Source of the DNA: Sugiyamaella lignohabitans
Lineage: Eukaryota; Ascomycota; Dipodascomycetes; Dipodascales; Trichomonascaceae
DNA: 64,000 nucleotides
Assembly: GCF_001640025.1 (NCBI RefSeq)
Contig: NC_031672.1
Span: 2,480,001-2,544,000, forward strand
Direction: 5' to 3'
Shown here: positions 19,444 through 31,270 of the stretch, piece by piece
Numbering within the stretch: the stretch's first letter is position 1
Layout of the letters: each line of letters starts with the position of its first letter
Position numbers and translations under genes: made by a program
The notes under the pieces: generated by a model
The model's input: the letters and a program-made list of their open reading frames with translations, nothing else
Database searches by the model: none
What the model was told of the DNA's origin: nothing

Positions 19444-22061
19444 GACACCCCCCCCTCCCGGAATTTAACCCTAACTAGAACAGTCGCGTTTAGGCCGTCC
19501 GCGATAATATTAAGTAAGCCGTAGAGGCCCGCAGGTGCAGAGGGCAGTGGGACGGGACGGGGTTAAGCGTGAGCAGCGGCAGCTGCGGCAGGTTCGGGCT
19601 GCAGAGGATGAGGGTTTAGGCGTGAATTTGGGCCCGGCGGCGGTGTTCCCAGAAGGGCCAAGTCGACCACGCTGATTAGCTTAATTGATCTTGAACTGGT
19701 TAATAGCGTCAACGTCGACAATAAAGTTTGAGGACACATAATATAACTTTCTACCTCGGGGTTTTACAATTGACTTGGCAGGCCTATTATTGGCGGTCCA
19801 GCTGTGGTTTATATTGGGGTTAATTTAGATTTGATTTTATTGTCAAATTCTTTTTTTCATTTATTATTATTATTATTTTTGGTTCAATTTTTTTTTTTTT
19901 CGCTTGTTTCTTTTTCAAAAGAGGCTACACCTGTATTGGCAGTTTTTAATTTCTGATTCTTTGAAAAAAAAAAGAGATTACACAGAGCACAATATCTACC
20001 GTGTCGGCAACCTTAATTTTTTTATATCGCTCTCTTAACTAGAAAGGCCCTGATACATGGAAACACGTTGGTTTAGGCATTTATAGAGCCAGTAAAAAAT
20101 TATTGTCACCGCTGCTGCTGCACATATCATAGTGGGGTATCTAGTTTGTCATCGGTGTATGGTTATCACGAATTTTTTTGTCTTATGGCAATAGAAACGA
20201 AATGTAAGTAGACACGAGGTTTAGTGAGTGGTTGTTGGGGTCAGATGAGTAGGCGGTGAAACTGGAGACGTTCGGTTGGATGGGGTGGGTATTTCATGGA
20301 CATCGGTGGTCGATATTCTGGGGTGAAATTTGCCGTGGCACGTTTTGAGGTTATTTCGACGATGTCAGTTGGAATTTCAGTAACAGTGCAACAAAGTAGT
20401 AATCAGTGTGGTGTATGTGTTGGACGTGATAGGATGTGATTGAATATGGTTGAAGATTGAAGACTGGAGAAAGCTGGGGCAATTGATAAGGGTGGAGTGG
20501 TGGAGTGGTAATAGTAGTGCTGAGTATGGAGTGTAGTAGTGGTTGTTAGTAATATTGCTTTCGCCAGCTACGTGATGATGGTATGGAATTGGACAGACAG
20601 ACCAGTTGTGTTAAGAAGATTCGAAGTTGAGAGTGTTTTTGGTATTGGTGTTGTTGGTGGTATTAATTCTGATACTATTGATGGATATACAATCGTGATA
20701 TGAATACTGGTGATTAAAGGTATGGATAGCATGGATCCTGTTGATAGTGTTGATACATCATAATACCAGCAAGCTTCAGTCGAGCTATCGCTTGATTCAA
20801 CAGTACAAGCTGTATAGATAATACCCTTGCTCTCTTTCTTCTCTGATAACTCCTTGCGCTATCCGACATACATATACCTGATTGTTTGTTAAATCTGAAC
20901 CGGCCATATGATTTGTTCATCTGGGCTTCTGATTATCTTTGGTATTCATTTACGTGGTCATTCAAGCTAATTGGCACGGTACAGTCATTTGTATACTCAT
21001 TTTTGTCTGAAGTACCTTTGAAACTTGCGTTACAAAGTATATCAACAACGAGCCCATGCCATAACATTGATATACTATTTTTACCACTTTCAACTACCCA
21101 AAGTTACTAGCTGGCGTCACTATTCGACAGCTCATTCAGCTTGCCCAAATTGATTCGCATTATTCGCGATACCAGTAATAATACCCTCGACTCAATCTTA
21201 CACCAATCAAAAACTCTACAAGTTGAGACTAAGTTTATTGTCGACTTCTTCCCATATATTTATTTATTTATTTCTTCACATCTGGAGTATATTTGACCGC
21301 TTTCGCATGTACCGGTTTTGCCGCTCGTCTCACCTCTACCTCAACCGCTTTGAAACATCTGCTATGGGAAACCCGCCCAATATTAACCTTATTATTTATA
21401 GCCTTGTCTTGATTATTCCGGTTCCCAAACTGGTCTCCACATTCATTCATAATAATATCAAAATCAAGATTAAAAGCTAGCTGGCTAGTTAATCTTAGTG
21501 GTGGCTTTATTTTTGTTGCACTAACAAAAGTGAAAAAAGAACCCAAAAAAAAACATTTTCCTGCATTTGAAATTATTTTATATTAACCGTCAACTTTGTT
21601 ATCAGTTCCGTTGCTTATGTTGGTTATTGTCACTTAAGTTTCGTTGATTTATTCTATTCCATTCTGTCTTTGTGATACTGTAAGTGTTATCAACACCGGG
21701 AGTAGCGGTTGTTCTTATTTGGGTTCCTTTGATCTTAACTGTGAGTTGCCTGATTAGTTTCAGCACTTTGGCGGTGGAAGGCTGTTGTCAAACTGGCTCG
21801 TACCGATTATTCCTATGCTCTTATCAGTATTAACAGTTGAAACTAACTATTATTTTAGATACAGCTATTTACAGTTAACTTCCTTTGAACACCTCAGGCT
21901 TGCTGGCTTGACTTCATTCACTAGTCACTGGCCTTTAGGGTTTATTGTATTGTCAACTTCAGTACGCTAATATTCTTATCCTAAATTCTTTCCTTCTGTT
22001 TTTTTTACAGTAGACATTTAGCAGACTGATTTTAGAAGCCATTAGATTGGCAGGTTTAAAC

Positions 22062-25000
22062 ATGTCACCTAGAACTCCGACACCTCCTCACGACACGTCA
22101 GAGACGTCATTTCGCTCGAACAATCCGTTTCTTTCGGATGAAGAGGGAGTTGAAATGCAGAGGGCCAGTCCATCTGCTATCCCTTCTGCTGCAGCAGTAG
22201 CCACCTCTCCAAATAACAGCATGTCAACGGTCGAGCAGGGCCGACCTTTATCGTATATAACGAGTCCCCGTTTACCTAGTACCGGCTCCCCTCAGAGACC
22301 CGGTAGAGCCATCTTACATTCATCATCTTCAGCATCAGATCGTATAAAATCACAACCACAACGACATATTTCCTTTGGTAAAAGTCCCATTGGCACCCCA
22401 AGAAGCAATAGATCATGGGACGAAAAAGATGAAGCAGAAGATGAGTTTGTAGATGTGTTACATTCTAACTTGACAAATGGTAACACAAGCACAGTAGCAT
22501 TAGCATCGGCAGCGGCTATGACTGCCGGACACGCAGGAGTGTCATTTTCAACAAGAACACCACGAGGTGAACTGGCAGGAAATGACGGCGAGTTCACTGC
22601 TAAAGATGGAACTCAGTTCAACGAAATGGCAAGACAGCCTACTATGATGAAGAGAACACGATGGGGTACACAACGACATAAAAAAGGGCGACCACTAAAT
22701 GCTCCAAAACGATCCAAGTCAATATTCAGTCGTAATCCATCTAGCAGCACCGCCAACGACCATTCTAATAGCCACAGTCGAAGCCATAGCCGGAGTAATA
22801 GTCACGGCCACCATGGTACCATGCATGATAACGAGTCATCAGAGTCGCTAGTCGACGAGACGCCTGAAAGCAGGAAAATATACTTCAACATGCCTCTTCC
22901 TCAAGAGTTGCTAAATGAAGAGACTGGCCTCCCATTAGTAGACTATCCTCGAAACAAGATCCGCACAACGAAATACACGCCGCTGTCGTTTGTGCCGAAG
23001 AACCTGTTTTTTCAGTTTCAAAACGTGGCTAACGTCTATTTCTTATTTATTGTCATTCTTGGTGTAAGTATTTCACAGTCTAGCATCCCGACGTCCGACT
23101 CGAGCGAAGCGAGAGGAGCCACGGGGTCTGAGGCGGAGCCCTAGCCGCCGGAGGCATGTGCCTACTATGAAAAAAAAAAAAAAACAGAAGACTAACTGAA
23201 GCAGGCATTTCCGATTTTTGGAGTAGCGTCAGCAGGAATGGCTGCTGTGCCGATTATTGTGATTGTGTGTATCACGGCGGTGAAAGACGCTATTGAGGAT
23301 TACAGGCGGACGATTTTGGATTTGGATCTGAACAATACTGCTACAGAGATTCTTGCATATAACCACAACTACAATGTGACAGACGAGAGTGTGTCGGCAT
23401 GGAGAAAGTTTAAGAAAGCCAATACGCGGTTGATGTTGCGGATTATTCGAGCCGTCAACCGACAAAGAGAGAAAAAGAAGCTCAAGAAAATGGGTAAACC
23501 CTATGACAGTTCTGCTAGCGGTGACCAGATTGGCCATGAGCTCACTAGAGCCACTACTATTTATTCCATGCGCAACTCTTACTCCATGTCGGATATGGGA
23601 GATAGTACAACAAAAGACTTAGGAAACGGTATGAGAAACAGCTATGACGATAGCCGGAACCCTTTTGCAGATTCTACTGCGCATGTCAAAGACACACCAG
23701 TTGCACCAATTGTTGACAACACTCATCCATCAGCTGGAAAGGCTCGATTTAGAAAAGATTTCTGGAAAAACGTGCGAGTGGGCGATTTTGTTCGGATACG
23801 AAACAACGACGAGATTCCCGCTGACATTGTAGTCCTTTCGACATCGGACGGTGATGGAGCTTGCTATATCGAGACTAAGAATTTGGATGGAGAGTCTAAT
23901 TTAAAGGTTCGTCAGGCTTTGAAGTGTGGTGAGGGCATCAAACATTCCGATGACTGCGAGAAGAGCAAGTTTTGGATCGAGTCTGAGGGTCCATTACCAA
24001 ATTTGTATGCATACAATGGTGTGGCCAAGTGGCTCGATAACAGTGAGAACGGTATGGGTGAGGGTATTGGAGGTAGTTATGACTACCAACATGATCCCGA
24101 GCAAGCCACTAGATCAGAACCAATATCTATTAACAACGTGCTGTTAAGAGGCTGTTCGCTTAGAAACACCGAATGGGTTATCGGCGTGGTAATTTTTACT
24201 GGTGTCGAGACCAAGATCATGCTCAATGCTGGTCAAACTCCTACAAAGAGGAGTAGAATCTCTAGAGAGTTGAATATTTCGGTAATGTTCAACTTTATTT
24301 TGCTATTTATTCTTTGTTTTGTATCTGGTGTGCTAAACGGTATAGAGTTTGGCAAGAGTAACACGTCTATCGACTTTTTCGAATATGGATCAATTGGTGG
24401 TAGTCCTCCTGTGGATGGTCTTGTTACGTTCTGGGCAGCAGTCATTCTGTATCAGTCGTTGGTTCCTATTTCACTGTACATTTCCATTGAGATTGTAAAG
24501 ACAATCCAGGCGTTTTTCATTTACAGCGATTACCATATGTACTACGAGCCCATTGACTATCCTTGTACGCCAAAGTCGTGGAATATTTCCGATGATTTGG
24601 GTCAAATTGAGTACATTTTCTCTGATAAGACAGGTACTCTGACGCAGAACATCATGGAGTTCAAAAAGTGCACCATTAACGGCATGGCCTATGGTAAAGC
24701 ATACACGGAGGCTATGGCTGGAATGAGAAAAAGAGAAGGCATCGATGTTGTTGAAGAAGCCCAACGCATGAAAATTGAGATTGCTGCTGACAAGAAAGAG
24801 ATGATTAGGTCATTGCAACAGATTAGCGATAACAATCAGTTGATTGATGATGAGGTTACTTTTATTTCTTCTCGGTTTGTGAAAGACCTTGCTAGTGGAG
24901 AAGATCGAGAGCAACAGAGGGCCAATGGCCACTTTATGCTAGCTCTTGCTTTATGCCATTCGGTCTTGACTGAGAAGAGCAAGAAGTATCCTGGTCGCTT

Positions 25001-27401
25001 GGACTTTAAAGCTCAGTCACCAGACGAAGCTGCGTTGGTGGCTACTGCTCGTGATGTTGGATTCAGCTTTTTGGAGAGAACGCAAAAAGGTGTCATCTTG
25101 AACGTTCAAGGAGTAGAACAGGAGTATCAAATTTTAAACACTCTGGAGTTTAACTCTACTAGAAAGAGAATGAGCGCTATTGTCAAGTTCAAATCTGGCC
25201 AGGATGGCTGTGAGAAAGAAAAGATTCTTCTTATTTGTAAGGGTGCTGATAGTGTTATTTATTCACGTCTGAAACCTGGTGAGCAAGAAGTTCTCCGTAA
25301 AGAGACTGCGCTACATTTGGAACAGTTTGCTAACGAGGGTCTGCGTACGTTATGTATTGCCGAGCGTGAACTTACTTCTGAGGAATACCATGATTTCAAC
25401 CGTCGTCATGAACTTGCTGCTGCTGCAATTGTTAACCGTGAAGAGAAGATTGAAGAAGTTGCAGATGCCTTTGAACGTAACTTGACGCTCATTGGAGGTA
25501 CTGCCATTGAAGATAGATTACAAGATGGTGTTCCTGAATCCATTGCTCTTCTCAGTGATGCTGGTATCAAGCTTTGGGTTCTAACTGGTGATAAGGTCGA
25601 GACTGCTATCAACATCGGCTTTTCGTGTAATCTTCTCGATAACTCGATGGAGTTGCTTGTCATTCGTGTCGACGATAACTCAATTAGCAGTGCTACAAGA
25701 GTCATTTCTGATTATCTTTACAACTACTTTGGTATGAGAGGTGATTTGGATGACTTGGCGGAAGCTATGGAGAATCACGACCCACCATCACCTAAGTTTG
25801 CTGTTATTATCGATGGTGACAGTCTTAAACTTGCTCTTAGTGATGAATTGAAGACCAAATTCTTGCTTCTGTGTAAACAATGCAAGTCGGTTCTATGTTG
25901 CCGTGTGAGTCCCGCCCAAAAGGCTGCTGTTGTACGCTTGGTAAAGAACACCCTTGGTGTCATGACTCTCTCAGTTGGTGATGGAGCTAATGATGTTGCT
26001 ATGATCCAGGAAGCTGATGTTGGTGTGGGTATTGCTGGTGAGGAGGGTCGTCAAGCAGTCATGTCGTCCGACTATGCTATTGGGCAATTCCGTTTCCTAA
26101 CAAGATTGCTACTGGTTCATGGCCGATGGTCGTATAAGAGACTGGCGGAAATGATCCCCAACTTCTTTTATAAGAACGTTGTGTTTACATTTGCTCTGTT
26201 TTGGTATGGTATTGAGTCAAGTTTTGATGGCGCTTATCTGTTTGAGTATACATATGTGATGTTTTTCAATTTGGCGTTCACTTCTTTGCCAGTTATCTTC
26301 ATGGGTGTTTTGGATCAAGATGTTAGTGACGTTATTTCTTTACATGTTCCTCAATTATATCGTAGAGGTATCTTACGGTTGGAATGGACTCAAGGCAAGT
26401 TTTGGCGATATATGGTGGATGGTTTTTACCAATCATTCATTTCGTACTTTTTCCCCTATTTCATTTACTGGACCGGTATGTTTGAGTCTTCCAATGGAAG
26501 ACCCTTGAATCATAGATTCTGGATGGGTTTGGCTGTTTGCTCGATTGCCGTGCTTTCCTGTAATCTTTACATTTTGACCAACCAGTTCAGATGGGATTGG
26601 CTTTCGCTTTTGATCAACGTTATCAGTTCATTGCTAGTCTATTTCTGGAGTGGAGTTTACTCAAGTTCGACCTTTTCCGGTGAGTTTTATAGCGCTGCCG
26701 CCGAGATGTTGGGCTCGCTTATTTACTGGGCCGTACTTTTGGTTGGTGTTATAGCTGCTTTGGTACCTCACTTTTCGCTCAAGGCATATCAACAAATTTT
26801 CCACCCTAGAGACATTGATCTCATCAGAGAAAGATGGTATCTTGGAGATTATGATGGCTTGGAAGAAGAAGCGGAGAACGCTAACTCATTCCCCACTAAT
26901 AAGGGCCCTGACATTGCTCCATATAAGGGCTCATTTATGGGCTCCTCTATGAGCGATGGATCTGGTGCTACGGCCACATCTGCTACTCCCAACTCATTAA
27001 ACAAGAGATTATCCAATAGCATGCCTTGGAAGCGCAAGTCGCAGTCTCCACAAGCAACCGACTACAGTTTCGGAAGTGACCAGCCAAGAGAAATGACGTC
27101 TCCAGAATACATTCGATTTGGAAATGACCAGATAAAGTCAGAGGAGTATGATTTTGACGCTATCCACAATGATAACTCTCAGGTACCATACCGAGCAAAT
27201 TCCTCTGCTAGAAGGCAAAGCTATAGAAGACAGTCGGGAATTGATTCCCAAACCAGACAATCTTTAGATGTGCTGAGACATAGCCTGCGTATGGAACAAC
27301 CAATGCCACGGTCTTCAATGGACAATGGTATCAGAACTTCAATGGACACCTCTGACCTCACCACAGCTGAAGGACTAATGCATGTTATGAGTAGAGATTA
27401 A
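22062..27401 (+). CDS. DNF1: P4-type ATPase (phospholipid flippase), DNF1/DNF2 type; two exons
   Basis: Exons 22062-23063 and 23205-27401 give 1732 residues. The intron (GTAAGT, branch ACTAAC, acceptor GCAG) keeps the frame across ..FIVILG and [16 protein letters not shown], which lie in the first membrane helices. P-type hallmarks are complete: the phosphorylation site DKTGTLTQN (Asp about 808), [11 protein letters not shown] in the nucleotide domain, and [19 protein letters not shown]. The N-terminus has Ser-rich, likely phosphorylated stretches, and NPF-like motifs ([10 protein letters not shown]). The family flips phosphatidylcholine/ethanolamine to the cytosolic leaflet of plasma membrane and endosomes with a Lem3-type partner. 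The true ATG is 22062; the frame is open slightly upstream without an ATG. The intron carries a GC-rich half repeat. Confidence 0.93.
23097..23156 (-). repeat. GC-rich hairpin repeat, half copy inside the flippase intron
   Basis: Right half only: CTCGAGCGAAGCGAG arm, then a stem with two changes (CTGAGGC, GCCCTAG) and CCGCCGGAGGCA. It lies fully inside intron 23064-23204 and is followed by a poly-A tract. Confidence 0.88.
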
Positions 27402-27649
27402 CCAATAATTTATATTTATCGTATGACAATATATTTCCTGTACAATATACAAATTCTCAAGGTGTTAGAAGTAGCTCGGCAGTAGGGCGCGACCTGGGCT
27501 CCAGGCTCTTACTCTACTCGACTTACTCAGGGTCCCGAAGAACCACAGATTCAAGATAAAAAATATGCATTCATATATAAGACAAAATATCAAAAAAACA
27601 AAAACAAACCCCCGTTAAAGTATCGTCGTCATCACTATTTTTATCATCA

Positions 27650-29026
27650 TCAATTTTTCTCGTAAGTCTTCTTCCAGGCATAGTACTCGTTAAGTCGCAG
27701 CGTGGCATAGTTTTTGTAGTCAAAATCAATGTCGCTGATACTAGACTGAATAGCAGACCAGATACCCCAGTAAAATCCGGGCATACCCCACCAGGAGACC
27801 AGCTCTTGGATGAGACTATCGATATCGGCATCGGTGACATGTGCAGATGCTGAGCTTCCTGAAAAGTGGCTCAAGGCAGAAAGGTAATGGAAAGCCCAAT
27901 AGCGTAGCACTGGATTCGATTTAGATGGTTCTGGAATAAGCTCAGTCTTACATTCAAACCCTTGCCATTCCATGAAATGGTTTGCAAGATCGAATCCTCT
28001 GGGTGCAGGCATAGCATATTCGTAGTCGATAAAGGTTACAAGCTGTGAAGGACTGTATGGTGCTTTAGATGAAACTAACTCTGACACATCTGCGCTGGAA
28101 ATAGTCTGATAGTCTGACTTTTCCCATTGTTCGGGGACGAGAATGTTACCGCTCAAAAGATCGCAATGAGACACAACTTCAGGGCTCACGTTACCAATAG
28201 TCTCTTTGATCCAGACCAGTTCTCGCTTGAGATCAGCTTTATCAACATTTACAACACCAGTGGGCATGGTCTCAATCCATTGGGATAAAACGTCCCAGAT
28301 ATCTGTCGCAAACTTTGGAGTGCGGCCTGGCTGAGAAGAGAATTTCCGCTTGGTGTCTATAATTTGGGTTTGAATGATATCTCTATCCAGTTTGACATGC
28401 CATTCTGCCAGTTTGTTGGATACACCACGAATAATTTCCGGATCAGACAGATCAGTATAATGACAGGATTTGGCAGGGATGAAACCATAAATAAGTCCAT
28501 TGGCAAATCGACTGTACAAGGGAGGGGCCAAGCCTAGAGAATACAAACTCAGATGAGTCGCAAATTCTCTGTCCCTATCAATAATAGCACTGGTACCATT
28601 ACCATAGGCGCGAACTAGAAACTGTCTCTCAATAGGTGATGTAACACCAGCGGTCCTATAAACACCATGAAGAAGCACATTTGTGATACCGCCCTTCAGT
28701 TCAGATATATCCAAGGTGTACTTATGCTGTGGAGGAGATGTGGTATTGCGAGAGAATACCTTCAACACTAATTCTTTTACGGTAGAATATGGATCAGATG
28801 CAGCGGCAGCTTCTGCCTGGTTGAGAGTCAAAGTGTATTCCATGGCGTAAAGAGGGTCGTAGGAGGTATCTACTGAATAGGATTGTAATGGTTGATCATG
28901 AGAAAGAGTTGATAAAGTCGGAGAGGTATCATTTTGTGAATCTTTAGCAGATGAAGTTTCATCATTGGATGTTGAAGATCCTTTTGATCTTCGAGATTCG
29001 AGGATCACTGGTTCTAATTTGTTCAT
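27650..29026 (-). CDS. EKI1: Ethanolamine/choline kinase
   Basis: Predicted 458 residues. The choline/ethanolamine kinase motifs are in order: GGITNVLL (112-119, phosphate loop), IDRDREF (149-155), HCDLLSGN (287-294, Brenner-type catalytic Asp and Asn), FIDYEYA (332-338, metal-binding Asp), GFDLANHFMEW (344-354), and FYWGIWSAIQSSISDIDFDY near the end. The enzyme phosphorylates ethanolamine and/or choline in the CDP (Kennedy) pathway. Fungal ethanolamine and choline kinases overlap in substrate use, so EKI1 versus CKI1 is a judgement. The N-terminal 60 residues are Ser/Thr-rich and probably disordered. Convergent with the flippase gene, 248 bp apart. Confidence 0.88.
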   Translation of the reverse strand: MNKLEPVILESRRSKGSSTSNDETSSAKDSQNDTSPTLSTLSHDQPLQSYSVDTSYDPLYAMEYTLTLNQAEAAAASDPYSTVKELVLKVFSRNTTSPPQHKYTLDISELKGGITNVLLHGVYRTAGVTSPIERQFLVRAYGNGTSAIIDRDREFATHLSLYSLGLAPPLYSRFANGLIYGFIPAKSCHYTDLSDPEIIRGVSNKLAEWHVKLDRDIIQTQIIDTKRKFSSQPGRTPKFATDIWDVLSQWIETMPTGVVNVDKADLKRELVWIKETIGNVSPEVVSHCDLLSGNILVPEQWEKSDYQTISSADVSELVSSKAPYSPSQLVTFIDYEYAMPAPRGFDLANHFMEWQGFECKTELIPEPSKSNPVLRYWAFHYLSALSHFSGSSASAHVTDADIDSLIQELVSWWGMPGFYWGIWSAIQSSISDIDFDYKNYATLRLNEYYAWKKTYEKN

Positions 29027-30424
29027 GTTTATGATTGTCGATAGATCACTAAAATAACTTAGGAGAGTATTTGTTCAACTTGAACGCTTAGAAAACCCTT
29101 CGAGAAGTTTATGTTGAGTGATTTACTCTAAGACGAATCGCAGTCAAGTTGTACGGACAGATCCGAACCGAGATAAAAACAAGAAAAAAGGACCGAACTA
29201 GTTGCTAATCTCCAATACTAAACCGTGTATTCCGTATACTTCTGAACACTGTTCTGTCAATGACTCTTTTACCTGATAACTCCAAACCTGACCAATATAA
29301 GCCAAAAGTTCCAGCGTTACAGATCGTGTTGCAGCTGTCGGCACTCCGTGTTCGGGGTAATAGTAAAACTTGAGCCACGAAGAAAGTCAAGTAACGATCT
29401 TATGAAGTTTAAAACTTATATCCAAAAGCCAAAAAGCAAACTATCCGATCTTTTTCAAGGACTGGTGCAGGATTTTGACGTTCGCTCTAGCTTTTCTTCT
29501 ACAGCGCGTAATCACCGAGGAAGTGCAAAGTTCCGAGTCCCCCTAATTTTACCACTACGAGTATGTACGAGACGCTAATACACGCAAGAAAAGTGCAAAG
29601 TCGTGTCTGAACCAAAAACTACAATCAAAAAAGATATCCTTAAGATTTAATATGGAAAAAAAATCAAAAAAACGTAACAACAAGTGTTGTCAGGGAAATA
29701 TTAAAATTCAACAGGAAACTTGTAATCGTAGAAGTCTAATGGGCAGATATGCCCATCTTTATATAGCTATATACCGAAACGGTAAGGAAAAGCTCCTAAA
29801 CGGGTTATAACCATGCTGAGCCTTGTTGGCCATGCGGCCTGCAATTTCTCCAGAGTGGTATCACTATACCGAGCAATAGAAATTAAGTTGAAGCAACTGT
29901 AATTAATATCTAGATTCTTTGAGACGGGCTGCTAGCTTTTAAAAGTCAGCAACCAATTATAAATATAGCGGGTATGGCCCAAAGATATATACTCGTGAGA
30001 CGACATAATTCGGAATCCTGAGTTACTAGCACACAGCGCATCAGAACGTAAGTTTATGCCGAATGCAGGGATCTAACAAATCAAATTATATCTTTGCTAC
30101 GAATTGACTGATCAGTAGTTCGTGGTTCTTATCGCAGTTGATTCTTGTCGCGTTCAGATGATAGTCGCCGAGCAACTATTGAAGAACGGAACTAATTGGT
30201 GGACTTTTTCAATTTTGGTTGAATTTCTTGTTGGATACTAAATATTTTCGTGACAGGGTAACACTAAGTTCCACTGATTCTATCTCCAGTCAGCTGGTAC
30301 TTCTAACTCACACACAGCCGCTGTTCTATAGTTCAGGGGTACTGTTGGTTGTCATTCTTGTATGCATGTAACCCTCTGATAACTAGAGATTCATGTGAAA
30401 GCCACTGGATTCGGCGATTCGCAT

Positions 30425-30600
30425 CACTCTATATAAGAGTGCGAGATCTATGAAAGTGCCCTGATTATGAAGTGCATCCCGCATTTAGGAATTTCTTGCT
30501 GCACACGTGATATCATGCCGCGAATGGCATGTAGTCGTGTGTACGGCATCATGCGGAGTGCGATTTGGAGCATGTGAAAATGCCTGTATTTTTTTACAGG
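30425..30600. repeat. Cluster of three short palindromes
   Basis: CACTCT-ATATA-AGAGTG at 30425-30441; a nested hairpin 30502-30541 with outer CACACG/CGTGTG and inner CATGCC-GCGAAT-GGCATG; and CCTGTA-TTTTTT-TACAGG at 30583-30600. Together they suggest structured RNA or protein-binding sites; function unknown. Confidence 0.55.
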
Positions 30601-30768
30601 AATGAGTGGAAACCACTTCAACTATCACTTTCACTACTCAAATAATTCAGTTAGATCATTAACACTGGTGTGATAAGCTTTTATTTGTCAACTGGGACTC
30701 GGTCCCCAAACAACATTCTCCTTTTGTTATATCGAGTCTGCTAGCTCCAGTTTGGTGAACCCCGAAGT

Positions 30769-30826
30769 GCCTCCGGCAGCTGGGGCTCCGCCCCAGACCC
30801 CGTGGTGCTCCGCTTAGCGGAGCGTC
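30769..30826 (+). repeat. GC-rich hairpin repeat, isolated half copy
   Basis: TGCCTCCGGCAG, stem CTGGGGC TCC GCCCCAG, then the hairpin CTCCGCTTAGCGGAG. One of the few copies outside the dense zone. Confidence 0.85.
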
Positions 30827-31270
30827 GTTGGGTGCTTGACTGATGAGTATTTTGTCTGAGAGAAGTGGGGCATCCGGTACCAGCTTTTATTTCCTATGCC
30901 AATTCTGCGAAGCTCAGATGGTTAATATCTGAGACATACCGATCGTATGTATTCAAGCAGATGAGTTACTTCATTGAAGTACAATAACAAGAAACATTTA
31001 GACTGCTGGAGGTGTGGTCAATCCTTTGCTCGCTCGTTGGCAATAATCTAGACTCTTAATGCCAATAGGTTCATCATGCTCCAATCTTCTATCCTGCATA
31101 TGAATCGAGGCATGCAACTATCGTTCACTCGACAGTTCTCTAGAGCCAGAAGATGTTGCCCGCTCAAATTGCCGTCAGTTTGTATACACATGACAAAACA
31201 AGCGCAATGTAACGAATACTACTAATTCAATAAATATAGTTATATGCATTATACAAGGAAATAGATTATA

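Larger units (their letters stand above)
18202..22061. other. Gene-free region of 3.9 kb upstream of the flippase gene
   Basis: The first 1.25 kb hold GC-rich repeats (18279-18551, 19257-19443) and a CAGG tandem repeat (about 18861-18884). After 19.45 kb the sequence becomes AT-rich, with TTA repeats (about 19860-19877), TTTA repeats (about 21257-21272) and several poly-T tracts. No protein family or RNA gene was recognised; open frames are short and AT-driven. A pyrimidine tract with TACAG near 22009-22013 could be the acceptor of a 5'-leader intron of the flippase gene. Confidence 0.55.
29027..31270. other. Intergenic region of 2.2 kb between EKI1-like and JJJ1-like genes
   Basis: Upstream of the kinase and downstream of JJJ1, both minus strand. 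Contains a GC-rich half repeat (30769-30826) and a cluster of three palindromes between 30425 and 30600, one around a CTATATAAG box. No coding potential or known RNA gene was seen. Confidence 0.5.

Noticed and set aside
22047..22061. Upstream extension of the flippase, NADH dehydrogenase, SEC24, uS12m, RIM20 and orphan frames beyond the first ATG
   Set aside because: These extensions begin with TTG or GTG, which are not normal yeast starts; the first ATG fits the families better.
29640..30300. LTR or retrotransposon remnant
   Set aside because: A TGTTGTCAGG...CAACAG stretch looks LTR-like, but there is no second copy, primer-binding site or coding remnant in the window.
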